A stretch of 54,154 nucleotides of DNA from Candidatus Tayloriibacteriota bacterium (GCA_029288615.1 JARIGV010000032.1:1-54154), one strand, 5' to 3'; counted from the first letter of the stretch, positions 8,533 to 19,130 are shown. Notes: generated by a model not told the origin, from the letters alone. Program-made: numbers and translations.

Positions 8533-11271
8533 TTGGCTAACAACGCGGCGTTGATAGCAAAAATTAATAAAAAGTTATTTTTAAACAGTCGAAAACAAAT
8601 GGAGATCTTCATAACAAAGCAGAACGGTACACGAGTGCCATTCAATGCTGACAAAATTAACCGCTCGATCGAAAGAGCCTGCAAAGGCCTCATGGATCCT
8701 ATCTCAATGGTGACGCAGATTGCCACAGAGACGAGACTTACTCTCTACGATGGCATCACAACCGAAGAGATGGACCAGGCTACAATCAACGCCGCACTCC
8801 AGAATATTAAAGACGACATTACATACGATAAAGTCGCAACGAGACTTCTTCTCAAGACGATTTATCGAAAGATTTTGGGCGATTACGACAAGGACAACGA
8901 TGATGATGTACAGGAAAAGCACAAAGAAGCCTTTATTGCATATATAAAGAAGGGAATTGAGGATGGAAAGCTCGATCCACGCATGGCTTCGAAGTTTGAT
9001 CTCGTTGAGCTTGCTCGCACACTCGATATCGACCGCGACGATCTCTTCCAGTATGCTGGCCTTTCAACATTCCTCAACCGTTACGCTCTCAAAAACATGG
9101 ATCAGAGCCCTCGTGAGACACCACAGTTCTTCTTTATGCGAATTGCTATGGGTCTTTCATTCAATGAAGAAAATCCAACTCTCTGGGCAAAGAAGTTCTA
9201 CAATAAAATGTCGAAATTTGCGTATATTGCAGGAGGTTCAACAAACCTCGGCGCAGGTACGACACATCCAGCTCTCTCAAACTGCTTCCTTCTCGAAATT
9301 CACGACGATATGAGTCACATTGCGAAGTCTGTTGCTGATGTGATGCTTCTTTCAAAAGGATCTGGAGGAATCGGCGCATCTGTAACAAAACTCCGCGCAT
9401 CTGGTTCGCCACTCAAGTCAAACAACGGTACTTCAACAGGTCCAACGCCATTTGCAAAGATTATTGATACTGCTATTCGAGCTATTCAGCGAGGAGGAAA
9501 GAAAAAAGGTGCTCTTGCTTTCTATATGGAGAACTGGCACATCGATTTTCCAGATTTTATCGATTGGAAACACAATGCTGGTGACGACTATATCCGAATG
9601 AGAACTGCAAACACAGCTGCTTTCATCTCAGATGAATTTATGAAGCGCGTAAAGAATGGCGAAGAATGGTACATGTTTGATCCTGCTGAGACGGCAGACC
9701 TTTGTGAGCTCTATGGAAATGCTTTCAGCGCAAGATATGCAGAGTATGTGAAGATGGCTGATGAAAAGAAGCTTCGCGCATTCAAAAAAATGCCTGCAAC
9801 AGAGCTTTTCCGAAAGATGCTCGTATCTCTTCAGACGACAGCACACCCATGGATCACATGGAAGGATACAATCAACCTCAGAGCGCTCAACAACAACACA
9901 GGTACAATTCACATGAGCAACCTCTGTACAGAAATCTGTCTTCCACAGGACAAAGAGAACATTGCTGTATGTAACCTTGCATCTCTCAACCTCGCAGCAC
10001 ACGTCAACAACAAAGAAATTCAGTGGGGTAAACTCGAAGAATCTGTTCGCCTTGCTATCCGCCAGCTCGATAACCTCATTGATATCAACGTTCTTCCTGT
10101 ACCAGAAGCTGAAAAAAGCGATAAGGAGAACCGAGCTGTTGGTCTTGGTGTGATGGGTCTTGCGGATTGTCTTGAAAAAATGGGACTTCCTTATGACAGC
10201 GCACCTGCATATGATTTCACTGATCGAATTTTTGAATTCGTAAGCTATATGGCGATCGATGAAAGCGCAAACCTCGCAGCTGTGCGCGGAAGCTACAAAC
10301 ACTTTGAAGGTAGCGAGTGGTCAAAGGGACATGTTCCATTCGACACGCTCGATAAAATGGAGAAAGAAAGAGGAACAAAGGTTATTGTGACACGAGAAAG
10401 CAAGCACAAAGGTCTCAACTGGGATGTGCTTCGCGCAAAGGTAAAGAAGGGAATGCGAAACGCGACACTTCTCGCTGTTGCTCCAAACGCAAACATCGGA
10501 CTTCTTGCTGCTGTAACTCCTGGAATGGATCCACGCTTCGCACAGGTATTCTCTCGAAACAAGATTTCTGGAAAGTACATGGATATCAACCACAATCTCG
10601 TAAATGATCTCAAAAACCTCGGTCTTTGGGAGAAAGTAAAAGATCTTATTGTTGAATACCAGGGAGACATTTCAGCTATCGAAGAAATTCCTGACTACAT
10701 CAAGAGTGTCTACAAGACTTCATTCTCAACATCTGCATATGCTTTCGTTGAAGTTGCTGCTCGCGCTCAGAAATGGGTAGATCAGGGAATCTCACGAAAC
10801 ATGTATCTTGAAACGAGAGATATCGACGAGACAATGAAGATCTATATGACAGCATGGGAGAAGGGTGTGAAGACAACATATTACCTCCACATGAAGCCAC
10901 GACACACGGCAGAACAATCAACTGTTTCGGTAAACAAAGCTACGAAGATGGGCAAACTTGGATTCGGAGCGCTTAAGAAACCAACTCAAAAAGAAGAAGT
11001 AGTTGTAGCAGTCGATGAATCAGAACTTATGGCAGAGTCTGCACCTGTGACAATGACATCTGAGCCGGAGCAGGTAGCAATTCCAGAGGCAGCTCCCCGA
11101 GCACCTGAACCTGTCGCAGCAGCTCCAGAGCCCGTTTCAGCAATTCGTACAGGATCTGGTGTAGGCTTCGCTGCAGTCGCTTCAAAACCAAAACCTAAAG
11201 TCATTATCGCGGCAAATAAGACATGTCCAACAGACCCAGCAGAGCTTGCACAATGCGATAGTTGCCAATAA
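8533..11271 (+). CDS. nrdA: Ribonucleoside-diphosphate reductase, large (alpha) subunit, class I
   Basis: Reduces ribonucleotides to deoxyribonucleotides in the cytosol with NrdB. The 912 residues begin with an ATP-cone regulatory domain (about residues 23-110). Catalytic signatures: C251 in LSNCFLLEI, the N463-L-C465-T-E467 active-site loop, and the Y783-Y784 pair in TTYYLHM that relays the radical from the beta subunit. A Pro/Ala/Glu-rich linker (about 835-880) leads to a C-terminal redox pair C908-x-x-C911, the swinging arm re-reduced by thioredoxin or glutaredoxin. The start is TTG with an AGGAG site; an ATG 22 codons in is the alternative. nrdB follows after 39 bases. No intein or intron interrupts it. 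Confidence 0.95.
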   Translation: MANNAALIAKINKKLFLNSRKQMEIFITKQNGTRVPFNADKINRSIERACKGLMDPISMVTQIATETRLTLYDGITTEEMDQATINAALQNIKDDITYDKVATRLLLKTIYRKILGDYDKDNDDDVQEKHKEAFIAYIKKGIEDGKLDPRMASKFDLVELARTLDIDRDDLFQYAGLSTFLNRYALKNMDQSPRETPQFFFMRIAMGLSFNEENPTLWAKKFYNKMSKFAYIAGGSTNLGAGTTHPALSNCFLLEIHDDMSHIAKSVADVMLLSKGSGGIGASVTKLRASGSPLKSNNGTSTGPTPFAKIIDTAIRAIQRGGKKKGALAFYMENWHIDFPDFIDWKHNAGDDYIRMRTANTAAFISDEFMKRVKNGEEWYMFDPAETADLCELYGNAFSARYAEYVKMADEKKLRAFKKMPATELFRKMLVSLQTTAHPWITWKDTINLRALNNNTGTIHMSNLCTEICLPQDKENIAVCNLASLNLAAHVNNKEIQWGKLEESVRLAIRQLDNLIDINVLPVPEAEKSDKENRAVGLGVMGLADCLEKMGLPYDSAPAYDFTDRIFEFVSYMAIDESANLAAVRGSYKHFEGSEWSKGHVPFDTLDKMEKERGTKVIVTRESKHKGLNWDVLRAKVKKGMRNATLLAVAPNANIGLLAAVTPGMDPRFAQVFSRNKISGKYMDINHNLVNDLKNLGLWEKVKDLIVEYQGDISAIEEIPDYIKSVYKTSFSTSAYAFVEVAARAQKWVDQGISRNMYLETRDIDETMKIYMTAWEKGVKTTYYLHMKPRHTAEQSTVSVNKATKMGKLGFGALKKPTQKEEVVVAVDESELMAESAPVTMTSEPEQVAIPEAAPRAPEPVAAAPEPVSAIRTGSGVGFAAVASKPKPKVIIAANKTCPTDPAELAQCDSCQ

Positions 11272-11310
11272 AATAGACAAACTCATTAATACAGTTAAGT
11301 AAGTAAAAAT

Positions 11311-12306
11311 ATGCCACTCATCGGAAAAGCTTCTCCTGAAGACATGAATTTGCACCCAATTCGCTATCAGTGGGCCTATGATCTCTATAATCAGGCTGTG
11401 CGAAATACATGGTTTCCACACGAAATCGCTCTTAAGGAGGACCTCGAAGACTGGGAGAAGATGACTGAAGATGAAAGACATGCTGTGAAATTTCTCATGG
11501 CGTTCTTTAACCCCGCAGAACTCATCGTAAACCGATCAATCGCTCTTGGAGTTTATCCATACCTTAAATCTCCTGAGTGTCATCTCTATCTCGCAAAACA
11601 AATGTGGGAAGAAGCGAACCACTGCGTATCTTTTGAATACGTACTCGAAACATTCCCGCTCGACCGAGAAAAAGTTTTCGGAATTCACCTTGAAGTACCA
11701 TCAATGGTCGCGAAGGAAGAATTCATCATGAAGTATCTTAAGAGAATGACAGAAGATACTCTTGATATCACAACAACAGAGGGAAAGAAGGACTTCATCC
11801 GAAACCTTGTCGCAACAAACATTGTGATGGAAGGAGTATGGTTTTACTCAGGATTTATGGTGGCACTCTCATTCAGACAGCGAAACCAGCTTCGAAACTT
11901 CGGTTCAATGATCAACTGGGTGCTCCGTGATGAATCACTTCACCTCAAGTTTGGTATCAATCTTGTTCATAATGTTTTGGAAGAAAACGAAGATCTTCTT
12001 ACTGAAGAATTTGCAAATGAGATCCGAAACATCATCATTGAAGGAGTTGATAAGGAAGTTGCTTACAACATCGACCTTTTCCCAAATGGAATTCTTGGAC
12101 TTAACGCTGAATATGTAAACCAGTACGTGCAGTATGTAGCCGATCGACGACTTGAAGAGCTCGGATTAGAATCTCACTACAAAGTGACAAACCCAGCAAA
12201 ATGGATGTCGACTGCAACAGATGTACTCGAGCTTGTAAACTTCTTCGAGGCACAGAATACTTCATACGAAGTGGATGTGTCAGCTTCTGGAAAGGATAAG
12301 CACTAA
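11311..12306 (+). CDS. nrdB: Ribonucleoside-diphosphate reductase, small (beta) subunit, class Ic-like (Mn/Fe)
   Basis: Makes and stores the oxidant that starts catalysis in NrdA. The six metal ligands read E70, E101, H104, E174, E208 and H211. Two features depart from common class Ia/Ib enzymes: the first ligand is Glu instead of Asp, and the radical tyrosine position (seven after E101) is F108. Both are hallmarks of the Chlamydia class Ic enzyme, and from memory of that protein (E89, E120, H123, F127, E193, E227, H230) all positions differ by a constant 19. A Mn(IV)/Fe(III) cofactor is therefore predicted, which forms with oxygen. Y110 lies close by, but two positions away from the radical site. 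Confidence 0.93.
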   Translation: MPLIGKASPEDMNLHPIRYQWAYDLYNQAVRNTWFPHEIALKEDLEDWEKMTEDERHAVKFLMAFFNPAELIVNRSIALGVYPYLKSPECHLYLAKQMWEEANHCVSFEYVLETFPLDREKVFGIHLEVPSMVAKEEFIMKYLKRMTEDTLDITTTEGKKDFIRNLVATNIVMEGVWFYSGFMVALSFRQRNQLRNFGSMINWVLRDESLHLKFGINLVHNVLEENEDLLTEEFANEIRNIIIEGVDKEVAYNIDLFPNGILGLNAEYVNQYVQYVADRRLEELGLESHYKVTNPAKWMSTATDVLELVNFFEAQNTSYEVDVSASGKDKH

Positions 12307-12314
12307 AATCTAGC

Positions 12315-12914
12315 TTGAAAGAGACCGAAGTAATAACTATTTTAAAACAAAATGGTATCGGGGTAATGCCAACCGATACCATTTTTGGCATTGTGGGTAC
12401 CGCTCTAGATGAAAAAACAGTTGAAAGAATTTATGCAGTGAGAGGAAGGAACCCTAATAAGCCGCTCATTGTCCTTATTTCGTCGCTAGACGAGCTAAAA
12501 CAGTTCGATGTAGATATCACAGATGATGTGAAGGAAACTTTGGAATCCGTATGGCCGGGCGAGGTGACGGTAATACTTCCAATTCAAGAAAATGCACTTT
12601 TGAAATGGAAATATCTTCATCGGGACACAGGTAAAATTGCATTTCGTCTACCAAGAAAAGAAGATCTCCTTCAAATTCTTAAGGAAACTGGTCCACTGAC
12701 AGCGCCGAGTGCAAATCTCGAAGGTTTTCCACCGGCAAAAAATATATCTGAGGCGAAGGAATATTTTAAGGATATGGTTGATTTTTACATGGAAGGGGAA
12801 AGTGGAGGGGAAATAAGTTCCACGATTATTGAATATGATGGAAAAGACTTTACTCTCATTCGAGAAGGGGCTGTGAGCGCAGATTTACTTCGCTCAAAAA
12901 AGGTGCTAAAATAG
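12315..12914 (+). CDS. tsaC: L-threonylcarbamoyladenylate synthase (Sua5/YrdC/YciO family)
   Basis: Makes the threonylcarbamoyl-AMP used for the t6A modification at position 37 of ANN-decoding tRNAs. The 199 residues are a single YrdC domain: VMPTDTIFGIVG at 18-29 binds the nucleotide, RGRNPNKPLIVLI near 44-56 is the KRP-type loop, and APSANLEGFPPAKN near 134-147 plus STIIEY near 173-178 complete the site. The start is TTG, eight bases after the nrdB stop. No Sua5 C-terminal domain. It could belong to the YciO side branch, but the window cannot settle this. Confidence 0.85.
   Translation: MKETEVITILKQNGIGVMPTDTIFGIVGTALDEKTVERIYAVRGRNPNKPLIVLISSLDELKQFDVDITDDVKETLESVWPGEVTVILPIQENALLKWKYLHRDTGKIAFRLPRKEDLLQILKETGPLTAPSANLEGFPPAKNISEAKEYFKDMVDFYMEGESGGEISSTIIEYDGKDFTLIREGAVSADLLRSKKVLK
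12904..12912 (+). promoter_or_regulatory. Extended -10 promoter overlapping the tsaC stop
   Basis: TGCTAAAAT (hexamer TAAAAT at 12907-12912) runs into the tsaC stop codon and lies nine bases before the next ATG at 12922, so the kinase gene can be transcribed almost leaderless. Confidence 0.5.
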
Positions 12915-12921
12915 AGAAAAT

Positions 12922-13617
12922 ATGGCTAAAAATAAAGCTCAAACACCGATTGTCATCTCCGTTGGCGGTTCACTCATTGTGCCTGAAAAAATTGATACTA
13001 ATTTTGTTCGTTCATTTAAAAAACTTATTGATGGTGAAGTAAAGAAAGGAAAAAGATTTATCATTATTTGCGGTGGGGGAAAGACAGCAAGACATTATCA
13101 AGAGGCAGGTAGAGAGATCACAGAGCTTAAGGCGGCAGATATCGATTGGCTCGGTATCCATTCGACCAGACTTAATGCACAGCTCATACGAACAATTTTC
13201 CTAAACAAAGTAGAAGAAAGAATCGTTCATGATCCGCATGAAAAAGTATCTTTCACAAAACCAATTCTTATTGCAGCTGGCTGGAAACCAGGATGGTCTA
13301 CAGACTACGATGCAGTACTCCTCGCTAAAAGATTTAAAGCAAATAAGGTAGTAAATCTTTCAAATATCACTCATGTATATGATAAAGATCCTCGGCATAA
13401 TCCTGATGCAAAACATTTCAAGACAATTTCTTGGAAAGAATATCGAAAAATAATTCCTAAAAAATGGATCCCAGGACTTTCAAGCCCATTCGATCCGATC
13501 GCTTCAAAAGAAGCTGAGAAATCTGGTATTGAGGTTGCTATTATAAATGGTGAAAATCTCTCTGAGCTTGATAATTTCATACAAGAAAAACCTTTTGAAG
13601 GTACACTTATTTCATAG
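12922..13617 (+). CDS. pyrH: UMP kinase-like amino-acid-kinase family protein
   Basis: Expected to phosphorylate UMP to UDP in pyrimidine nucleotide synthesis. The 231 residues show the amino-acid-kinase fold: ISVGGSLIVP near 11-20 (phosphate loop with Gly-Gly-Ser), FIIICGGGKTARHYQEAG near 47-64, and the nucleotide part VVNLSNITHVYDKDPR near 142-157 with the Asp-Lys-Asp-Pro signature. Sequence style is nearer to archaeal UMP kinases than to the E. coli form. Adjacent to ribonucleotide reductase, which would use the products further on. Other members of the fold (carbamate or glutamate kinase) fit less well because of length. Confidence 0.8.
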   Translation: MAKNKAQTPIVISVGGSLIVPEKIDTNFVRSFKKLIDGEVKKGKRFIIICGGGKTARHYQEAGREITELKAADIDWLGIHSTRLNAQLIRTIFLNKVEERIVHDPHEKVSFTKPILIAAGWKPGWSTDYDAVLLAKRFKANKVVNLSNITHVYDKDPRHNPDAKHFKTISWKEYRKIIPKKWIPGLSSPFDPIASKEAEKSGIEVAIINGENLSELDNFIQEKPFEGTLIS

Positions 13618-13620
13618 ATA

Positions 13621-13941
13621 ATGGAACAGTTTAAAGAACTTGATCCGCCAACAGAAAACGATTATCTAAATGAACTCAAGAAATCTGAGTTTGCAGAAAC
13701 GAGCAAGCATGGTATTCACACTTTAAGAAACCTCCAAAGCGCACTCCATTCACATATGGTAGTCGCTGAAAACAAAGGATGGACTGAAGAATCAATTCAC
13801 GAATATAAATTGGCGAGACAGACGCTCCGACTTTTTGGCAATGGAAAAATAAAAAAGGAAGGGGAATTTGGTGGGTTTGTATGGGTCAAAGATGGACTTC
13901 CGTATGATAAAGATATTCTCCTAAGTCCTGACGAACGATAA
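13621..13941 (+). CDS. Hypothetical protein, 106 aa
   Basis: Starts four bases after the kinase stop and is probably co-transcribed. Helical, charged N-terminal half with His-rich ALHSHMVVAENKGW near 41-54, and a C-terminal FGGFVWVKDGLPYDKDILL. No signal peptide, no known domain. Real by spacing and codon use; function unknown. Confidence 0.6.
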   Translation: MEQFKELDPPTENDYLNELKKSEFAETSKHGIHTLRNLQSALHSHMVVAENKGWTEESIHEYKLARQTLRLFGNGKIKKEGEFGGFVWVKDGLPYDKDILLSPDER

Positions 13942-13945
13942 AAAT

Positions 13946-13960
13946 AGCGCTTAAAGCGCT
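13946..13960. terminator. Weak convergent hairpin
   Basis: AGCGCT-TAA-AGCGCT lies between the convergent ends of the genes on either side, with short T runs at best. It could end transcription from both directions, but the stem is only six pairs. Confidence 0.3.
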
Positions 13961-14191
13961 TTAATGTAACTCTGACAGGCCCCAAAGAAGGAGTCCAAGA
14001 AGAACACAAATGCCGACTGTGATCCATTTCAGAACCCTACCACCTTTACTTAGGGTTTGTTGCTTTTCGGCATCTCTTTTGGCCCTAGACCTCATTTGCG
14101 CATGAGGTGGTTCTTCATCAGGGGCTTGATAGCTCGCTGCTCCGGACCATGCTGTGCCGTCCCCAGGCTGGAATTGGCGTGTGCGTTTCAT
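13961..14191 (-). CDS. Small single-pass membrane protein, unknown
   Basis: 76 residues: a basic, Gln/Arg-rich cytosolic part followed by one C-terminal membrane helix (VLKWITVGICVLLGLLLWGL, near 53-72). The positive residues before the helix point to an N-in orientation. No family recognised; ATG start. It is convergent with the preceding gene. Confidence 0.5.
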   Translation of the reverse strand: MKRTRQFQPGDGTAWSGAASYQAPDEEPPHAQMRSRAKRDAEKQQTLSKGGRVLKWITVGICVLLGLLLWGLSELH

Positions 14192-14238
14192 AAACTAGCT
14201 AAAACGATAGCACTTCCATTTTTATAAGCAAATATAAA

Positions 14239-14258
14239 AAACGGGCCGAAGCCCGTTT
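14239..14258. terminator. Hairpin with T-rich flank between divergent genes
   Basis: AAACGGGC-CGAA-GCCCGTTT followed by TTAAATTTTATT. It lies upstream of two divergent genes, so it ends no obvious transcript; it may block antisense or read-through transcription just ahead of the promoter at 14267. Confidence 0.5.
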
Positions 14259-14266
14259 AAATTTTA

Positions 14267-14295
14267 TTGACAAGTATTCAGATCAACTATATAAA
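14267..14295 (+). promoter_or_regulatory. Strong sigma70-type promoter, leaderless start
   Basis: TTGACA (14267-14272), spacer of 17, TATAAA (14290-14295); the ATG at 14304 follows eight bases later. This is the most canonical promoter in the window and places the transcript start at or within two bases of the start codon. Confidence 0.75.
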
Positions 14296-14303
14296 TCATT
14301 ACT

Positions 14304-14534
14304 ATGAAGTACTTTGTTGTCGAGGTCTTTACGCCAGGATTGGGTACTACCGCGGCTTTTAAAGATGTCTACTTGGTGGAGGCGGAAACAGATCAGCTTG
14401 CAAAAGAAGCCTGCGGATCAGAAATTCCAAAAGGTGGCGGTATCCTAAGCGCAAAAGAAATGGTGCTGCCAAAACAGTCCGCGCCACTTCACATCAGTCA
14501 TTCTTGTATTTATATGAAGGACAAACTTTCTTAG
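14304..14534 (+). CDS. Small hypothetical protein, 76 aa
   Basis: Single gene with its own strong promoter and a following terminator, so an independent unit. The protein starts MKYFVVEVFTPGLG and has a compact alpha/beta look, ending in HSCIYMKDKLS; two cysteines (near 37 and 68). No known domain; no signal peptide. The strong promoter suggests notable expression. Confidence 0.6.
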   Translation: MKYFVVEVFTPGLGTTAAFKDVYLVEAETDQLAKEACGSEIPKGGGILSAKEMVLPKQSAPLHISHSCIYMKDKLS

Positions 14535-14560
14535 CAAGACCGCAAGTCTTGTTATTTTTT
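14535..14560. terminator. Bidirectional terminator between a small orphan and atpC
   Basis: CAAGAC-CGCAA-GTCTTG followed by TTATTTTTTT on the plus strand; the reverse side has TAACAAGAC preceded by A-runs that serve the ATP synthase operon. A six-pair stem with good T tail. Confidence 0.7.
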
Positions 14561-14793
14561 TAGTTTGCGAGCACCACTACTTTTTCGCCATCAATTTCCG
14601 CAAATCCGCCTGGAATTTCAATCTCTCGCATGTCACTTCCGTGACCGATCTTTATAAGACCTTTTTTAAGGATAGTAATAAGCGGAATGTGTTCTGGAAG
14701 AATGGTGATCTCTCCGTCTTTTGCAGGCAAAGAGACCTGAGCCACATCGCCCTCAAAAAGTGATCCTTCGAGTGAATAAACAAGAAGCTTCAT
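14560..14793 (-). CDS. atpC: ATP synthase epsilon subunit, N-terminal domain only
   Basis: Part of the central stalk of F1. At 77 residues it covers only the beta-sandwich domain, seen in LLVYSLEGSLFEGDVAQVSLPA and the motif GEITILPEHIPLITIL near 28-43. The usual C-terminal helical hairpin (another 45-55 residues), which in many bacteria blocks ATP hydrolysis, is missing. The stop is intact and a terminator follows, so this is a genuine short form, not a broken gene. It lies five bases after atpD. Confidence 0.9.
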   Translation of the reverse strand: MKLLVYSLEGSLFEGDVAQVSLPAKDGEITILPEHIPLITILKKGLIKIGHGSDMREIEIPGGFAEIDGEKVVVLAN

Positions 14794-14798
14794 TGGAT

Positions 14799-16190
<1,392 letters not shown>

Positions 16191-16228
16191 TTATTAATAA
16201 TTTACTTATAATTAATTTAATTTTGCTG

Positions 16229-17161
16229 TTAGCTTTCTTGAGCCGCCAAAGCCTCTTTTCCTGAAACAATCTCGATAAGCTCTTTTGTAATCTGAGCCTG
16301 GCGAGCTTTGTTGTAAGAGATTGTAAAGGTCTTGATAAGTTCCTTCGCATTCTCCGAAGCATTTTTCATAGCGACCATTCGAGCAGCATGTTCAGAAGCG
16401 TTTGCTTCAAGGATGCTGTGAAAAACCTCGATCTCAACAAGAGTAGGAACGAGATTTTTCACAATATCCGAAAGTGAAGGTTCAAATGTGTAGTCTTTAT
16501 CTTCCGCAAGCATATCGACTTTCATTTCAGAAAATTTTCCAGATGAAGGAATGATATTTTCAACAACTTGTCGAAGTGTCTCTGCGTTAAGTGGAAGAAG
16601 TGGGCGATGGACAACTTCTTGTTTGAGCGCGGAAATAAAGTTTGTGTAGATAATATCAACTTTATCGTATGTGCCACTCTCAAAGAGAGAAATAAGATGT
16701 TCTGAGAGAGGTTTTATTTCGGCGAGTGTTGCATAGTCTCCCATGAGCTCGAATGATCGGTTGATAGAAAATTTATTTCTTTCAAAATATTCTTTTGATT
16801 TTTTTCCTACAGCGACAATATCAAGTGGGTGAGCTGAATGCTTCACAAAATTGTTCGCCGCCTTGATGACGTTGCTGTTGAAGGCACCGGCAAGACCCTT
16901 GTCTGAGGCAACGACGACAAGAAGAGCTTTTTTGATTTCTCTTTTCTTAAAAAGGGGAGACAGCTCCCGCGCATCTTCGCCAAGAGATTTATCGATTTTC
17001 TTCAAAATATTTACAGCATGGAGAGCAAAAGGGCGGCCTTTGATAGCAGCGCCTTCGCTCTTTCGCATCTTCACAGCTGAAACCGCTTCCATCGCCTTTG
17101 TGATCTGCTGGATGTTTTTGGTCGACTTTATGCGGTTTTTAATTGCGCGTGAAGATGGCAT
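16229..17161 (-). CDS. atpG: ATP synthase gamma subunit
   Basis: Rotor shaft of F1. 310 residues; the conserved ends are clear: an N-terminal helix with RIKSTKNIQQITKAMEAVSA (near 11-30) and a C-terminal helix with the ENAKELI and YNKARQAQITKELIEIVSG stretch (near 270-300), which pair in the coiled-coil shaft. The middle carries the Rossmann-like domain (LLVVVASDKGLAGAFN near 80-95). Normal in length; placed between alpha and beta genes as usual. Confidence 0.95.
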   Translation of the reverse strand: MPSSRAIKNRIKSTKNIQQITKAMEAVSAVKMRKSEGAAIKGRPFALHAVNILKKIDKSLGEDARELSPLFKKREIKKALLVVVASDKGLAGAFNSNVIKAANNFVKHSAHPLDIVAVGKKSKEYFERNKFSINRSFELMGDYATLAEIKPLSEHLISLFESGTYDKVDIIYTNFISALKQEVVHRPLLPLNAETLRQVVENIIPSSGKFSEMKVDMLAEDKDYTFEPSLSDIVKNLVPTLVEIEVFHSILEANASEHAARMVAMKNASENAKELIKTFTISYNKARQAQITKELIEIVSGKEALAAQES

Positions 17162-17174
17162 GTAGTGTAAAAAT

Positions 17175-18707
17175 TTATTTCTGGAAATAATTGTTTACGT
17201 AATCTGTTGTCATTTCCTTCACCTTCGCCTGATATTCGTCTGTGAATTCTGCCTTGTCAGCAAATTCCGTAAGGAAATTTGGATGTCGTTCCTTGATAAA
17301 TTGGATAAGCCCTTTCTCTGCTTCGCGAATTTTTGCTACTGGTACGGCATCAAAAAGTCCCTGTGTAACAGCAAAGATTGCAATAACCTGCTCTTCGAAT
17401 GGCTGGCTTCCATACTGAGCCTGTTTGAGAAGCTCTGTAAGTCGGCGACCCTGTTCGATAGATTTCTTTGTTGCCGCATCAAGATCAGATCCAAACTGAG
17501 CAAAAGCTTCGAGTGAACGAAATTGCGCGAGGTCGAGTCGCATTTTTCCGGCAACTTTCTTCATCGCTTTTGTCTGAGCTGTTGAACCCACTCGAGATAC
17601 TGAAAGTCCGGCGTTTACCGCTGGGCGAACACCTTTGTAGAAGAGTTCTGGTTCGAGGAAAATCTGTCCGTCAGTAATTGAAATTACGTTTGTTGGAATG
17701 TATGCAGAGATGTCGTTAAGCTGTGTCTCGATCATTGGAAGCGCTGTTATTGAACCACCGCCAAATGCTTTATCGAGGCGTCCTGCTCGTTCAAGAAGGC
17801 GAGAGTGGAGATAGAAAACGTCTCCAGGGTATGCTTCTCGTCCTGGTGGTCGGCGGAGCAAGAGAGAGATCTGTCGGTATGCCCATGCGTGTTTTGAAAG
17901 ATCATCGTACACAACAAGTACATCTTTTCCTTGATCCATGAAATATTCAGCGATTGCGCAACCTGTGAAAGGTGCGAGGTACTGAAGTGAAGCTGGGTCA
18001 GACGCTGCGGCAGAAACCACAATTGTGTACTCCATAGCTCCAGACTGTGTGAGTTTTTCTACGATCTGAGCGATCTTTGATTCCTTCTGACCAATAGCAA
18101 CGTACACGCAAATTGGTGTGCCGAATTTCTTTTCGTTCTTCTGGTGAATGATCGTGTCGATCGCGATTGCAGTCTTTCCAATCTGTCGGTCACCAATAAT
18201 AAGCTGTCGCTGTCCGCGTCCAATAGGGATCATCGCATCAATCGCCTTGATACCAGTGTGAAGTGGTACGTTTACAGATTTTCGTGTGATAACACCCGGA
18301 GCAATTTTCTCTAGCGGGTAGATCTTCGCAGTCTTTGCATCAATAGGAGCCTTACCATCCTTTGGTTCACCAAGACCATTAAGCACACGACCAATTACTT
18401 CGTCGTTTACTGCAATAGAAAGAATTCGCCCTGTAGTTTTTACTTTGTCGCCTTCAGCAAGGAGTTTGTCGTCGCCCAAAACGATCGCACCGAGCTGATC
18501 CTCTTCGAGGTTAAGCACCACGCCCAAAACCTTTTCTCCTGTCTTTGATTCAAACTCGAGCATTTCAGAATACTGAGCTTTTGAGAGTCCGTGTACGATT
18601 GCAACACCGTCTGCGACGCGTGCAACGTTTCCAACATGCTCAATATGAGCGTCGGTCTTAAGTGAAGAAATTTCTTTTTTGAGTGCTTCGATGATTGAAT
18701 CTTTCAT
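17175..18707 (-). CDS. atpA: ATP synthase alpha subunit
   Basis: Non-catalytic nucleotide-binding subunit of F1. 510 residues; Walker [10 protein letters not shown] near 172-180, Walker [18 protein letters not shown] near 264-280, the arginine-finger region [16 protein letters not shown] near 374-389, and [13 protein letters not shown]-like element [15 protein letters not shown] near 402-416. All expected domains are present. Confidence 0.98.
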   Translation of the reverse strand: MKDSIIEALKKEISSLKTDAHIEHVGNVARVADGVAIVHGLSKAQYSEMLEFESKTGEKVLGVVLNLEEDQLGAIVLGDDKLLAEGDKVKTTGRILSIAVNDEVIGRVLNGLGEPKDGKAPIDAKTAKIYPLEKIAPGVITRKSVNVPLHTGIKAIDAMIPIGRGQRQLIIGDRQIGKTAIAIDTIIHQKNEKKFGTPICVYVAIGQKESKIAQIVEKLTQSGAMEYTIVVSAAASDPASLQYLAPFTGCAIAEYFMDQGKDVLVVYDDLSKHAWAYRQISLLLRRPPGREAYPGDVFYLHSRLLERAGRLDKAFGGGSITALPMIETQLNDISAYIPTNVISITDGQIFLEPELFYKGVRPAVNAGLSVSRVGSTAQTKAMKKVAGKMRLDLAQFRSLEAFAQFGSDLDAATKKSIEQGRRLTELLKQAQYGSQPFEEQVIAIFAVTQGLFDAVPVAKIREAEKGLIQFIKERHPNFLTEFADKAEFTDEYQAKVKEMTTDYVNNYFQK

Positions 18708-18758
18708 GTGGGCGATTAATTATTGATAAATTATTTATAACGAATGTAAACTGGGCGT

Positions 18759-19130
18759 TTATTTGGCGACTGTTTTTAATTTTCGAAGTTTTCCTTGAAT
18801 TGACGAATCAATTTCATAATCTTCTGTTTCGATCTTGATCCCACCAATAAGGGTTGGGTCAACAACTACTTTCACATCTGCTTTTTTGCCAGCAATCTCA
18901 GTAATCTTTGGAATATGATCCTCGTGAGCGGCAGTGATAGTGAGATCAACAGTATCAGTCTTTCTGTTGTAAGCAGACTTAAAATGGCGAATTATATCGT
19001 TTATTTTGCTTGTTTTACCGCTTGAAACGATAAATTTAGCAATATCTCGAGCAGAATCCACTACAAGGTGAGGATGTTCTGCGGCAAGTGTGCCGAGCTT
19101 CTCTCCAATTTTTTTAGAAGAGAAAGCCAT
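18759..19130 (-). CDS. atpH: ATP synthase delta subunit, short form
   Basis: Peripheral-stalk protein linking F1 to the b subunits. Only 123 residues against about 175-180 in typical bacteria. The conserved C-terminal segment is clear (VVVDPTLIGGIKIETEDYEIDSSIQGKL, read as two pieces near 84-114), but the N-terminal six-helix domain, which clasps the alpha subunit, appears cut to about 60 residues. The start ATG directly follows the stop of atpF with no gap. Identity is certain by order and C-terminal motif. Confidence 0.88.
   Translation of the reverse strand: MAFSSKKIGEKLGTLAAEHPHLVVDSARDIAKFIVSSGKTSKINDIIRHFKSAYNRKTDTVDLTITAAHEDHIPKITEIAGKKADVKVVVDPTLIGGIKIETEDYEIDSSIQGKLRKLKTVAK

Noticed and set aside
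9628-10302. Minus-strand frame of 224 codons inside nrdA
   Set aside because: Cys/His/Val-rich translation typical of a shadow; nrdA on the other strand has all catalytic motifs.
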